Assembly (NCBI GenBank): GCA_021397845.1
Contig: CM038042.1
Coordinates: 30,848,918 to 30,912,917, forward strand
From: Areca catechu
Taxonomy: Eukaryota > Streptophyta > Magnoliopsida > Arecales > Arecaceae
Reading direction: 5' to 3'
Length of the DNA stretch: 64,000 nucleotides
Every line of letters begins with the position of its first letter. Within the stretch, counting starts at the first letter, position 1. This document shows positions 46,643 to 58,165 of this stretch, one piece after another. The position numbers were made by a program, and so were the translations under genes. A model generated the notes under the pieces. The model saw only the letters and a list, made by a program, of their open reading frames with translations, made no database searches and was not told the origin of the DNA.

Positions 46643-47547
46643 GGTTGCGTTTGGTGGATCACCAGGAAATACTGAATGGTAATCTGAATTACCTACAAGA
46701 TAGATTCCCATTGGATAGATTGCTAGTAATGCTGATTACTGTATTTGGTATACACAGGTAATCTATGAGTAAGATTGATTATTATATTTGGTATGACGAA
46801 TAGATTACCAGTAATCTAAGCTCAAATTTTCAAAATATCCCTAAGTCAAATTTATTAAAAATATATTATATTATAATATAGTAATGTGATATAATATTAC
46901 TTTAATATAATATATTATAAAAAATATATTAGATTATATCATATTTAAAATAAAATAATATATTTATATAACATAGTATATTTATTTGAAATATATTTAT
47001 ATATAATATAATATATATTTAAATTATATATTTATGTAGAATATAAATATAATATTTTAAATTTAATAATATAATATATATAAATTTAATATATTACTTA
47101 GTATATTTAAAAGATTATATATAATTTTTTTACATTTATTTAGTATAAAAAAATAATTTTCAATTTTTATATAAAATATAAAATATTTTATATTTAATAA
47201 TATAAAATATTTAAAAATTATATTTTTATAAATAAAATATATATTAAGAAGAGGCCAATTAGTACCTATAGGACATAGATGAGAGGGAGAAGGAAAATAT
47301 TTTGTTCTTACCGAAGCGAAAGGGACAGGGCAATTTTGTAAAAATAAAAAATACCAGATTATCACATCTCCGGTAATCTGGATAGCCACCCCTCCCTGAG
47401 ATAATCCAGATTATCACATGAGAGGTAATCCAGATTACCACTACAACATAGATTACTTATTTAAAAAAATATCAAACAAGGTTATCAGGTGGGCCCAATT
47501 TAAAATTACCGGTAATCTGGATATATTACCCTCTATCAAACACAACC
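46643..47547. mobile_element. PIF/Harbinger-like (Tourist-type) non-autonomous TIR element
   Basis: The ends are GGTTGCGTTTGGT and, as reverse complement, GGTTGTGTTTGAT. They are flanked by a 3-bp duplication CTA (46640-46642 and 47548-47550). Subterminal GGTAATCTG/CAGATTACC motifs recur at both ends. The 0.4-kb core is almost pure A/T (TATA-rich) with no open frame. The inverted LTR at 61310-62837 lacks it. Three-base duplications and G-rich starts fit PIF/Harbinger, although that superfamily prefers TWA targets, so the superfamily call is tentative. Confidence 0.7.
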
Positions 47548-48019
47548 CTAGAGCATTTAAGATAGCTTTCAAGTCTTCACCAACTCTCATTTGAAGCTTG
47601 AAACACTTAGTAAAGAAATAATATAAGCCATTAAAGTGTATTGAAGTGCATTCAAGTGGGCTTCTCTCAAGCTGCATCGGCAACCACTCGATAAAAATTA
47701 GTTTGTCATTTTGTTGATTTTCTTTTCAATTCATTCTTGAATTGTTGGGTTATTGGTGAGCCCGGTTGAAAAACCAGATAGGTTCTTGGTGAGCCTTTGA
47801 CAAAAAACAAGTGTTGGGTTCTTAGTGATCTTGGTAAAACCAAGTTGGGTTTCTTTGATGATCCCGGTAAAACCAAAGTGTAGAGGTTTGGATTGTGTGC
47901 CTGTTAAAACAATCCAACTGTATTCCGATAGGGGATATAGTGGAAATCCCAAGCGGTAATCTTGGATAGTGGACGTAGGAGCTGGGTTGCTCCGAACCAC
48001 TATAATTTTTGTATGTTTG

Positions 48020-50435
48020 TGTTGGGAATCCGGTGCACCGCAGCGGAAGTGTATTTTCAAAATGATGAGATTGGCACCATAATCCCTTAGCCAAGATCTC
48101 CTTATTTAGGATTAAAACATATAATGAACATACAAACTTACATTGTTAGAATTAGGGTACCAACCTGTAATCGCTAATTCCAACAAAGTTTGATGTTGAA
48201 GGGGCTGATTGAATTCACCAGGCGTCCAAATGTCCACCCTCCAATGGTGATCCACAAGATGATTGATCAAGATGCAAGCTTCTTTGAAATTCCTTCACTT
48301 GAATTCTTATCCTAGAACTCAAGAGGATTATGGCTTTAAAACTTCAGGGTAGGGGCTCCTTACTTCCTTTCTTTCTTCTTCCTCTCCCTTTCTTAAGACC
48401 TTGTCCTAAGAATAAAACTCTTGTCTTGAAGGAGGAGAAGGATTTAAGACACTAATGTCTTAAAGTAAAGGAAATAGAAACAGAGTAGGAGTTCTTTTCT
48501 TTTACCGATCAAGAGATTCTTCCTATCTCTTGTTTTGGACTTGAGTTTCAACGAAGAAGAGAACTCTGTAAGAGAGAAACTCTCTGTGTCCTAAACAAGC
48601 TAAGGAGGAATCAGTTTCCTGGAAAGAAAAGACAATAAAAATAAACTGAATCGTTCATCCGTCAAACACCCGAGACCTCTGTTGTTTAAATAGATTACAA
48701 AGAGATGTCTTCTCAAAAGCACACAACTCTCTGTAAACACCATTCCACTTTGTCTCACGCCCCTTCCCTATTTCTCACGCCCCATCCTCCCATCTCATGG
48801 CCTTCCAGATAAAATTCCATGACTTTTCTTAAAGGAAAACCGCGGTGTTTTAAAAGGAAAGGGGTCGCGACTTTTCATCTCCGAAGAGATGTTATTTCGC
48901 ACGCCCGGGAAGAGTTAGCGCATTCCTTCTTTCTTAAAATCCCATTAGCCATTGGATTCCCATCCAAGGGGGAAGAGATGGTGCGCTAATCATTAAGAAA
49001 GGAGGCCGCCCCATCTTAATTCATCAGAGAATTAAGCGGGGCGCGCCAAGAGTCCATGCGCCATGGACTCTTCCAAATGGCGCGCCAAGAGTCCATAAGC
49101 GCATGGACTCTTGGCATTTGGCATGGAAAAGCAAAGGGGGCGGGTGGGGAGGCTAGCCTAGTTACATGGCTAGCCAATAGGGTTAGCCATAATCCTATTT
49201 TCATAATTAAGGTCTAATTAGGTCCAATTAGAACCCAATTTGAACCAATCCGGAACCCTAATTCGAATCCGATTCGAATATAAGCTAGGGTTTGCTACAC
49301 CTGCTAGAGTGTTATCATGCAAAGATGATTTAATTCCAAATTAAACTCTTGATGAATCCTCTTAAGTGTGTGACCCATTGGATTCCACATCTAGCCAGCA
49401 GTGGGTTCGAATACAAGTTGACCTAATTTGATTAGAACTCTTTCTAATCGATTTAGGTCAAACAGGGCTTACCCGATTTGATCAATTAGGACTCTTCCTA
49501 ATAAATGATCTTTGAATTTGATCAACCCACAAGACAAGATTGACGTCTAGCAACGTGTCATGTCTACCCGGAAGATATGGAAATTCTGGTGAAATACCAA
49601 AATTACCCTTCAGTAGAGAGTTGCCGTACAATTAAATCTTTCGATCAGCCTGCACCCAAAAATATAACTATGGATATGGATATATGTCAAATCCAATATT
49701 ATATTTATTTCTAGCTCAATCTTATATCGATGATTCAATTATCTTGATATTAGAAACCATCTCTAATATCTTTACTTTGATCAAAGATTCCCTGAATCAT
49801 CATCCGATTATTAACTAGCTGGATGCAATCTCCTCTTACTAAGAATGATCGATTCCTTGTTGACCTACTCATTACTTTCATATCCAATTCACCATTCCCA
49901 GTATCAATCCTGTGCATGACTCAGTGTCATGATTAGGATTGAACCAAAGAATGGGTTCATGTACATAAGGTACTTATGGCAGTCTCAGGTCAAAAGATTA
50001 CTTGTAACACTCCCACTATGAGAACTTTCGATTGACATGTAGCTAAGACTCCATTAGATGTTCTCAAGTTGGATCATATCAGTGAACTCATTCTCCAATG
50101 AGCACCCACATCCCAGTATTAGTGTCATACACAAATGACTGTGAGAGCAGTCACCCTTTCTAGTATACATGGGATGTGCTAGTCTTACCGGAAAAACCCT
50201 GATCCCCTACTCAGGGTTCCTTTGACTAGGAATACTTTAGATTAAGGTTTTAAGATTTTAGGTCTCACTGGTATGATCTCATCATAACCCTAAAATCATA
50301 GCCCTAATCTATGGGGTTCATCATATAATATAAACACAGCGTATGATGAAAAATAATGCCTTTATTTAGAAAATTGTCAATTATAATGGTTTGGGAGATA
50401 CAACATAAATTGGCTTGTAGGGCATATCCCTTTCA
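48020..50435 (-). repeat. 3' LTR of element 1
   Basis: TGTTGGGAATCCGGTGC to CATATCCCTTTCA in plus coordinates. It contains a GC-rich block with two adjacent hairpins (49048-49072 and 49085-49114) built on AAGAGTCCAT. Confidence 0.93.
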
Positions 50436-50447
50436 ATCTCCCACTTG
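50436..50447 (-). other. Polypurine tract of element 1
   Basis: Minus strand CAAGTGGGAGAT against the LTR. Confidence 0.85.
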
Positions 50448-50449
50448 CA

Positions 50450-51037
50450 CTAAAGCCAATCGCCTTTAAATCTTAATCCCATACACTCGAGGTGGCGATC
50501 AAAATCTCGCTATGGTAGAGCCTTAGTGAACGGGTCTGCTACATTATTCTTTGTATCAACTTTATTTATGTGGACATCTTGTCTCTCTACTATTTCTCGG
50601 ACGAGATGGAAGCGTCTCAGAATGTGCTTGGACTTATGATGAGCTCTTGGTTCCTTAGCTTGAGCAACAGCCCTAGTGTTGTCACAATAAAGTGGCACTG
50701 GGTTTTCAATTTCAGGAACAATACCCAACTTTGTGATGAACTTCTTCATCCAGACTGCTTCCTTGGCGGCTTCACTAACAGCTATGTATTCTGCCTCTGT
50801 GGTTGAGTCAGCTACAGTCTACTGCTTGGTACTCTTCCAACTCACTGCTCTACCATTTAGGATAAAAATATATCCCGAAATGGATTTGCTATCATCAGGG
50901 TCTGATTGAAAACTAGAACCAAAATAAGCATCTAGTTTAAGATCATAACCACCATAAACCAGAAAAATATCCTTAGTCCTTCTTAGGTACCTAAGAATAT
51001 TTTTAACTGCTTTCCAATGATCCTCTCCTGGATCAGC
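50450..51037 (-). pseudogene. RNase H end of the element 1 polyprotein
   Basis: Copia RNase H, minus strand, same frame as RT. 'ADPGEDHWKAVKNILRYL' follows a TAG at 51038 (Gln position after 'GIVSRF'). Then 'SDPDDSKSISGYIFILNG', and 'TVADSTTEAEYIAVSEAAK' after a TAG next to 'TKQ'. 'VPLYCDNTRAVAQAKEPRA' has the active-site Asp. 'HHKSKHILRRFHLVREIVE' and 'NNVADPFTKALP' come next. A TAG at 50510-50512 is followed by a readable tail ending 'RFKGDWL' just before the PPT. Catalytic residues are present. Confidence 0.9.
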
Positions 51038-52276
51038 CTAAAACCTACTGACAATCCCTAAAGCATATGCTACATCAGGCCTAGTACATAACATGGCATA
51101 CATTATGGACCCTATTGCTGAAGCGTAGGGTATAGAATTCATTCTATTTCTTTCTTCAGGTGTCTTAGGAGACATCCTTTTAGAAAGATGTATGCCTTGA
51201 CTCATAGGAAGATAACCTCTTTTACTTCCATCCATGCTGAATCTTTTCAGCACTAAGTCAATGTACCTAGATTGGGATAAACCTAGCATCCTCTTAGATC
51301 TATCTCTATAGATCTTAATACCTAGTATATAGGATGCTTCTCCCAAATCTTTCATGGAAAACTGGTTTGATAGCCAAACCTTAACTGATTGTAACATTGG
51401 GATATCATTCCCAATGAGGAGTATGTCATCTACATACAGAACCAAGAAGATTATGGCACTCCCACTAGTCTTCTTATAAACACAGGGTTCATCCACATTT
51501 TTGATAAAACCAAACCTTTTAATAGTTTCATCAAAGCGGATGTTCCAACTTCTTGAAGCTTGCTTTAATCCATAAATAGATTTCTTTAGCTTGCATACTT
51601 GATTATGTTTATTTTTTGAAATAAAACCTTCTGGCTATGACATGTAGACTTCTTCCTCAAGGAAGCCATTGAGGAATGCAGTCTTCACATCCATCTGCCA
51701 GATCTCATAATCATGATATGCTGTTATAGCAAGTAAAATCCGTATTGATTTGAGCATGGCAACAGGTGAGAATGTTTCATCATAATCAATTCCCTATTTT
51801 TGTCTAAAACCTTTAGCCACTAATCTGGCTTTATAGGTTTCAACTTGGCCATCAGCCCCAATCTTTTTCTTATAGACCCATTTGCACCCAATAGGATTAA
51901 TACCCTCTGGTGCATCAACCAAAGACTATACTTGGTTTACATACATAGAGTCTATTTCGGATTCTATGGCTTCTTGCCATCTATCTGAATCAGTACTCAA
52001 GATAGCTTCCGTATAGGTCAGAGGTTCATCATTTTGAATGACTTGGGCTTCATTATTTTCAATAATAAACCCATACCTCTCAGGTGCCCGTGGCACTCTA
52101 TCAGACCTACGGGGAGGAGTTTTGTGTTCTGGTTCTGTCCTAACTATATGTTCTAATAGTTGAGAATTGTTTATCTGTGCTTCTTGTACTTCTCCAAGTT
52201 CAATAGTTCTACCATTGCCCTTTTCTAAAATGAACTCCTTTTCTAGAAAAGTGGCATGCCTGCTGACAAAAATCTT
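51038..52276 (-). pseudogene. Reverse transcriptase of element 1
   Basis: Minus strand, one frame. A linker contains 'RRSDRVPRAPERYGFII'. RT_2 motifs are 'RWQEAIESEIDSMYVNQV', then a TAG in a Trp position, 'GCKWVYKKKIGADGQVE', 'KARLVAKGFRQK', then a TAG before 'GIDYDETFSPVAMLKSIR', 'QMDVKTAFLNGFLEEEVYM', 'SIYGLKQASRSWN' and the catalytic 'LVLYVDDILLIGND' near 51430. 'FSMKDLGEASYILGIKI' and 'MYAMLCTRPDVAYALGIVS' close the domain. The longest clean part is 51038-51496. Apart from the stops the domain looks complete. Confidence 0.92.
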
Positions 52277-53569
52277 TTATTCAGTAGGATGGTAGAATAG
52301 ATATCCTCTACCTTCTCTAGGATATCCTACAAATAGACATTTATCCGCTCTAGGTTCCAACTTATGTCCAAAATTTCTTTTAACATAAGCTGGACATCCC
52401 CATACCTTGAAATATTTAAGATATGGTTTCTTTCCACTCCAAATTTCATATGGAGTACTAACAACGGATTTAGAAGGTACCTTGTTCAGAATGTAAACAG
52501 CAATTTCTAGGGCATGACCCCAGAAGGAAATGGGTAAATTTGTGAAGCACATCATGGATCGTACCATATCTAATAAGGTACGATTCCTCCTTTCAGCTAT
52601 ACCATTTAGCTGTGGTGTATAAGGAGGGGTCCATTCAGAAAGAATTCCATTAACTTTAAGATAGTCTAAAAACTCCGTGGATAAGTATTCTCCTCCTCGA
52701 TCAGAACGAAGAACTTTAATACTTTTCCCGGTTTGTTTTTCGACCATACTTTGATACTCCTTAAATTTATCAAAGGCTTCATATTTATGTTTCATAAGAT
52801 ACACATATCCGAACCTAGATAAATCATCTGTAAAAGTGATAAAATATGAGTATCCTCCTCTGGCCTGAGTTGTCATTGGACCACATACATCAGTATGTAT
52901 AAGTCCTAATAACTTAGTTGACCTTTCTCCATGTCCAGTGAATGGAGTCTTGGTCATCTTACCCATGAGACATGATTTGCAAGTTCCTAATGATTCATAC
53001 TCATAAGGATCAAGAAATTTTTCCTTGTATAACTTGCTTATCCTAGACTCATTAACATGTCCAAGTCGATGATGCCAAAGTAAAGTATCATTAAAGTCTT
53101 TTCTTTTCCTTTTATTATTGACATGAAAAACACTATCATTGGAAGAAAGAGTTAAGAGCCCATTGCTAAATATGCCAGAACAAATAATTTTATTAGATAA
53201 CATTATCGAGCAACCAGTGCTCGTTACATCCATTACATATCCTTGTTTTAATAACAAAGGAATAGATATAATGTTCCTAATAATCTTTGGCATATAGTAA
53301 CAATTTTCTAACTCCAAGATCTTCCCTGAAGGCAACTTTAGAATATAGGTCCCTACAGCTTCTGCTTAGATGATATCACCACCAGCACCGTAGAGATTGA
53401 AGTCGCCTTCCTTCAATACTTTAAGCTTGTGGAGGTCCTGCAAAGATTTGCATATATGGTAACCACAAGCGGTATCCAATACCCAAGTATTTGATATAGA
53501 CGAATTTAATGTCAATATAGTATGTATCTCATACATACCTTTTGGTGCATCTGACGCACCAGGCTTCAC
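52277..53569 (-). pseudogene. Protease and integrase of element 1
   Basis: The protease begins 'NTWVLDTACGYHICKSLQD', with DTA where DTG is expected; some copia families naturally read DTACG, so this is not certainly a mutation. A TAA at 53366-53368 after 'GAGGDII' is in a Gln position. The integrase has 'LLWHHRLGHVNESRISKL' (HH), 'CKSCLMGKMTKTPFTG' (CC), 'LIHTDVCGPM' (D), 'IKVLRSDRGGEYL' (D) and 'NGIAERRNRTLLDMV' (E): a complete HHCC-DDE set. 'YFKVWGCPAYVKRN' and 'CLFVGYPREGRGYLFY' end it before a TAA at 52277 after 'PTE'. It is the best preserved integrase in the window. Confidence 0.93.
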
Positions 53570-53570
53570 A

Positions 53571-54361
53571 GTTGCAAGGTAAGCCTTGCAATTCCTTTTC
53601 CAATGTCCCGCTTTGCCGCAAAAGAAACAGGTTGACTATTTTGAGGCCTTCTTTCCTTTCTTATTCTTATTGATGCCACCCTTAGGGTTTAGCCTCATAC
53701 TAAAACCCTTTTTGCCTGATTTCTTCTTATTGATCTTATCAACAAGAAGAAGTGGAGCCTTTTCTTTCTTAATGTGGCTCTCTGCTGTTTTTAACATATT
53801 TAACAGCTCAGGCAAGGAAGTGTTCAGTTTGTTCATGTGATAATTCAAGACAAACTGAGAAAATGACTCCGGGAGTGATTGCAGGATTAAATCCTAATTC
53901 AGCTCCCCATCCATAATAAACCCTAATTGACCCAATCTGGTGATTAAGTCAATTACCTTCAGGACATGATCCTGAACGGATATACCCTCTGTCATCCTAG
54001 CACGGAATAACTGCTTAGATATTTCGTATCTAGCAGTTCTGCTTTGTTCTCCATAAAGCTCTTTTAAATTGAGCATTATGGATTGAGTATCCATGCTTTC
54101 ATGCTGCCTCTGTAACTTATTGGTCATAGAGGCCAGTATGATACACATGACAGTGAGGGAGTCATTCTGCCACATTTTGTATGTGGCCATATCTTCCTGT
54201 GTGGCATCATCCCCTAGTGGATTAAGATTAGGGGTATCAAGAATATAAGAAAGTTTTTCTGAACTCAGTACAATCTTTAAGTTTCTCAACCAGTCCACAT
54301 AGTTTGGACCAGTCAGTTTGTTGGTATCTAAGATGCTTCGCAGTGATAATGAAGATGCCAT
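53571..54361 (-). pseudogene. gag of element 1
   Basis: The start ATG at 54361 gives 'MASSLSLRSILDTNKLTGPN', the canonical copia gag start. The UBN2 core has 'YVDWLRNLKIVLSSEKLSY', 'TVMCIILASMTNKLQRQHE', 'NLKELYGEQSRTARYEISK' and 'GISVQDHVLKVIDLITRLG'. A TAG follows 'GELN' at about 53894. The frame goes on with 'SQFVLNYHMNKLNTSLPEL', a Lys-rich tail, a second TAG, and the CCHC knuckle 'CFFCGKAGHWKRNC' at about 53586-53627. Apart from the two stops the protein is full length and in frame with pol. Gag packages the element RNA, so it is the likely partner of the structured leader. Confidence 0.92.
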
Positions 54362-55537
54362 TTATCTACATTTAATAAAGAACAATACATAAGCAAACAA
54401 CCATGAAATGACTTACATAATTAAATTAGGTCTTCAATTTAATTATGTCTCCCACTATTTTATCAAAAATCATAGCCCTCACTATGATAATCGAGAAGAA
54501 CCCTGATCGATTTTTCTTAGTGAGATTGAGATCCTAATAACTTATAAAAAATCTTGCAGATAACACAACAAATCTTTTATAAGCTCAAAGGTAGGAAACT
54601 CTTCCAATTATATCTCATATAATTCTCAAAAATAACTTGGCCTCTAGAATATTATAAGTCTTGCAGAAAACACAACAAACCATAATGTTCTAGTTAAGTC
54701 AAGACCCTTTCATTTCTATACAGTCAGTATTCAAATATAATGCCCTTGCAGATAACACAACAAGGCATTATACTGAATATACTGTAAGCATATCTATGCA
54801 CTAGACCAATATTATGTCAATCACCATATTAGGTCTTGCAGATAACACAACAAACCTAATGTGGTTCATAACACAATAATGATCCAGCATGAAGGAAAGC
54901 CAATATATAGTATTTTTTAACACTAAGCATTTAAGTCAAGATTTAAATATAATCAAATCGGCCAGGCAAGTGGAAGAGATGTGGGAGTCCCCCCGTTGCT
55001 TTCCTAGATACCAATAAAAATTGGCCAGGTCAGTCAACGGAACCAATTAAAAACCATGATTCTCTTTACCTTCCCAGAACCACCTTTCTAGACACCGAAT
55101 GATCAATTGTTCATCATGACTAGTGATGCTTATTAGTTAAATATACTATGACTTAATATAATTTTAAGAAGAGGGCTTTATAAAATTGCCAGCACATTCT
55201 TATAGAACATATCACAATCATATTACTCAGATAAACATATATGTGCTAAGTGTGTCATCATACTAGGACAGCCATTTACCACATAATGGATCCACCATTA
55301 TGCCAGGGCAACCTTATTTCAGTATGATGACTTCAAAACTAATCATATCTCTATAATAATTAGGGTTTGAGTGAAAAAACCTTAACTAGTGGCATACATC
55401 AAAACATTAATTATCATATATGCAGCCCATAAATTATGCTAAGTGTATCAGCATTCAAGGGTTTAAAACCCTAACATGCGATACTACAACAAAACCACAT
55501 ATGAATAATTTTCATATGTTTTAACTGTAATAAGGAT
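54362..55537 (-). other. 5' leader of element 1
   Basis: Leader between PBS and gag. In element sense, from the PBS, it holds a 78-base region framed by GTCATCATACT/AGTATGATGAC with an inner CATAATGG/CCATTATG stem, the shared leader module (54961-55034), and four hairpins with one common loop (about 54541-54890). No open frame. Confidence 0.8.
54541..54890 (-). repeat. Four hairpins with an invariant 19-nt loop
   Basis: The loop CTTGCAGATAACACAACAA (plus view) occurs at 54553-54571, 54660-54678 (one change), 54745-54763 and 54835-54853. Each copy is flanked by its own inverted repeat: CTTATAAAAAAT/ATCTTTTATAAG, CTAGAATATTAT/ATAATGTTCTAG, TATAATGCC/GGCATTATA, and CCATATTAGGT/ACCTAATGTGG. Outer extensions of the last two lengthen the stems. 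Confidence 0.85.
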
Positions 55538-55550
55538 GGCTCTAATACCA
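55538..55550 (-). other. Primer binding site of element 1 (tRNA-iMet type)
   Basis: Minus strand TGGTATTAGAGCC, one C-to-T change from TGGTATCAGAGCC, one base from the LTR. Confidence 0.9.
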
Positions 55551-55551
55551 C

Positions 55552-57965
55552 TGTTGGGAATCCGGTGCACCACAGCGGAAGTGTATTTTCAAAATGATGA
55601 AATTGGCACCATAATCCCTTAGCCAAGATCTCCTTATTCAGGATTAAAACATATAATGAACATACAAACTTACATTGTTAGAATTAGGGTACCAACCTGT
55701 AATCGCTAATTCCAACAAAGTTTGATGTTGAAGGGGCTGATTGAATTCACCAGGCATCCAAATGTCCACCCTCCAATGGTAATCCACAAGATGATTGATC
55801 AAGATGCAAGCTTCTTTGAAATTCCTTCACTTGAATTCTTATCCTATAACTCAAGAGGACTATGGCTTTAAAACTTCAGGGTAGGGGCTCCTTACTTCCT
55901 TTCTTTCTTCTTCCTCTCCCTTTCTTAAGACCTTGTCCTAAGAATAAAACTCTTGTCTTGAAGGAGGAGAAGGATTTAAGACACTAATGTCTTAAAGTAA
56001 AGGAAATAGAAACAGAGTAGGAGTTCTTTTCTTTTACCGATCAAGAGATTCTTCCTATCTCTTGTTTTGGACTTGAGTTTCAACAGAGAAGAGAACTCTG
56101 TAAGAGGGAAACTCTCTATGTCCTAAACAAGCTAAGGAGGAATCAGTTTCCTAGAAAGAAAAGACAATAAAAATAAACTCTATCGTTCATCCGTCAAACA
56201 CCCGAGACCTCTGTTGTTTAAATAGATTACAGAGAGATGTCTTCTCAAAAGAACACAACTCTCCATAAACACCATTCCACTTTGTCTCACGCCCCTTCCC
56301 TATTTCTCACGCCCTATCCTTCCATCTCACGGCCTTCCAGATAAAATCCCATGGCTTTTCTTAAAGGAAAAATTGCGGTGTTTTAAAAGGAAACGGGTCG
56401 CGACTTTTCATCTTCGAAGAGATGTTATTTCGCGCGCCCGGGAAGAGTTAGCGCATTCCTTCTTTCTTAAAATCCCATTAGCCATTGGATTACCATCCAA
56501 GGGGGGAGAGATGGTGCGCTAATCATTAAGAAAGGAGGCCGCCCCATCTTAATTCATTGGAGAATTAAGCGGGGTGCGCCAAGAGTCCATGCACCATGGA
56601 CTCTTCCAAATGGCGCGCCAAGAGTCCATAAGCGCATGGACTCTTGGCATTTGGCATGGAAAAGCAAATGGGTGGGTCTGGAGGCTAGCCTAGTTACATG
56701 GCTAGCCAATAGGGTTAGCCATAATCCTATTTTCACAATTAGGGTCTAATTAGGTCCAATTAGAACCCAATTTGTACCAATCCGGAACCCTAATTCGAAT
56801 CCGATTCGAATAGAAGCTAGGGTTTGCTATACCTGCTAGAGTGTTATCCTGCAAAGATGATTTAATTCCAAATTAAACTCTTGATCAATCCTCTTAAGTG
56901 TGTGACCCATTGGGTTCCACATCTAGCCAGCAGTGGGTTCGAATACAAGTTGACCTAATTTGATTAGAACTCTTTCTAATCGATTTAGGTCAAACCGGGC
57001 TTACCCGATTTGATCAATTAGGACTCTTCCTAATAAATGATCTTTGAATTTGATCAACCCACAAGACAAGATTGACGTCTAGCAACGTGTCATGTCTACC
57101 CGGAAGATATGGAAATTCTGGTAAAATACCAAAATTACCCTTCAGTAGAGAGTTACCGTACAATTAAATCTTTCGATCAGCCTGCACCCAAAAATATAAC
57201 TATGGATATGGATATATCTCAAATCCAATATTATATTTATTTCTAGCTCAATCTTATATCGATGATTCAATTATCTTGATATTAGAAACCATCTCTAATA
57301 TCTTTACTTTGATCAAAGATTCCCTGAATCATCATCCGATTATTAACTAGCTGGATGCAATCTCCTCTTACTAAGAGTGATCGATTCCTTGTTGACCTAC
57401 TCATTACTTTCATATCCAATTCACCATTCCCAGTATCAATCCTGTGCATGACTCAGTGTCATGATTAGGATTGAACCAAAGAATGGGTTCATGTACATAA
57501 GGTACTTATGGCAGTCTCAGATCAAAAGATTACTTGTACCACTCCCACTATGAGAACTTTCTATTGACATGTAGCTAAGACTCCATTAGATGTTCTCAAG
57601 TTGGATCATATCAGTGAACTCATTCTCCAATGAGCATCCACATCCCAGTATTAGTGTCATACATAAGTGACTGTGAGAGCAGTCACCCTTTCCAGTATAC
57701 ATGGGATGTGCTAGTCTTACCAAAAAAACCCTGATCCCCTACTTAGGGTTCCTTTGACTAGGAATACTTTAATTAAGGTTTTAAGATTTTAGGTCTCACT
57801 GGTATGATCTCATCATAACCCTAAAATCATAGTCCTAATCTATGGGGTTTATCATATAATATAAACACAGCGTATGATGAAAAATAATGCCTTTATTTAG
57901 AAAATTATCAATTTAATGGTTTGGGAGATACAACATAGATTGGCTTGTAGGGCATATCCATTTCA
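55552..57965 (-). repeat. 5' LTR of element 1
   Basis: Pairs with 48020-50435. The two hairpins are kept at 56581-56605 and 56618-56647. It ends CATATCCATTTCA. Confidence 0.93.
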
Positions 57966-57970
57966 GTTTG

Positions 57971-58119
57971 TGTTGTGCCTCTCTGATTTATTTTTGCTTC
58001 TACAGTTAATTGATTTATCACAGCACCTAACACCTTAACAGGGATTTTAAAAGCACATAATTACTTAAATTTTTTAAATTCCCAATTCACCCCCTCTTGG
58101 GATAGCCACCTGGGCAACA
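57971..58119 (+). repeat. 5' LTR of SIRE(+), part 2
   Basis: The last 149 bases of the LTR. 'ttcaccccctcttgggatag' then CCACCTGGGCAACA mirrors the start of the inverted LTR at 61310. Confidence 0.85.
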
Positions 58120-58121
58120 AC

Positions 58122-58134
58122 TAGTATCATAGCA
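58122..58134 (+). other. Primer binding site of SIRE(+) (degenerate)
   Basis: TAGTATCATAGCA, two changes from TGGTATCAGAGCA, just inside the LTR. Confidence 0.75.
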
Positions 58135-58165
58135 GTGTCTCTAAATATATTTAAAGTAAATATTG

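Larger units (their letters stand above)
45612..48019 (+). repeat. 5' LTR of SIRE(+), part 1
   Basis: Homologous, in inverted orientation, to 61310-62837. It carries eight pairs of GAGCCGACTC-like decamers at 45955-46404 and the PIF/Harbinger-like insertion. It is interrupted at GTTTG (48015-48019). Confidence 0.85.
48020..57965 (-). mobile_element. Ty1/copia element 1, minus strand, full length
   Basis: LTRs at 48020-50435 (2416 b) and 55552-57965 (2414 b) are very similar by eye. The ends are TG...CA and the target duplication GTTTG (48015-48019, 57966-57970) is perfect. The element has an iMet PBS with one change and a PPT at the 3' LTR. All coding segments lie in one reading frame, interrupted by about nine in-frame stops and no frameshift. 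It sits in the SIRE(+) LTR. It is the youngest-looking element in the window, and its leader is exceptionally structured. Confidence 0.94.

Noticed and set aside
46850..47240. Possible replication origin or matrix attachment region (extreme A/T)
   Set aside because: It is the core of the TIR element; nothing but composition supports another role.
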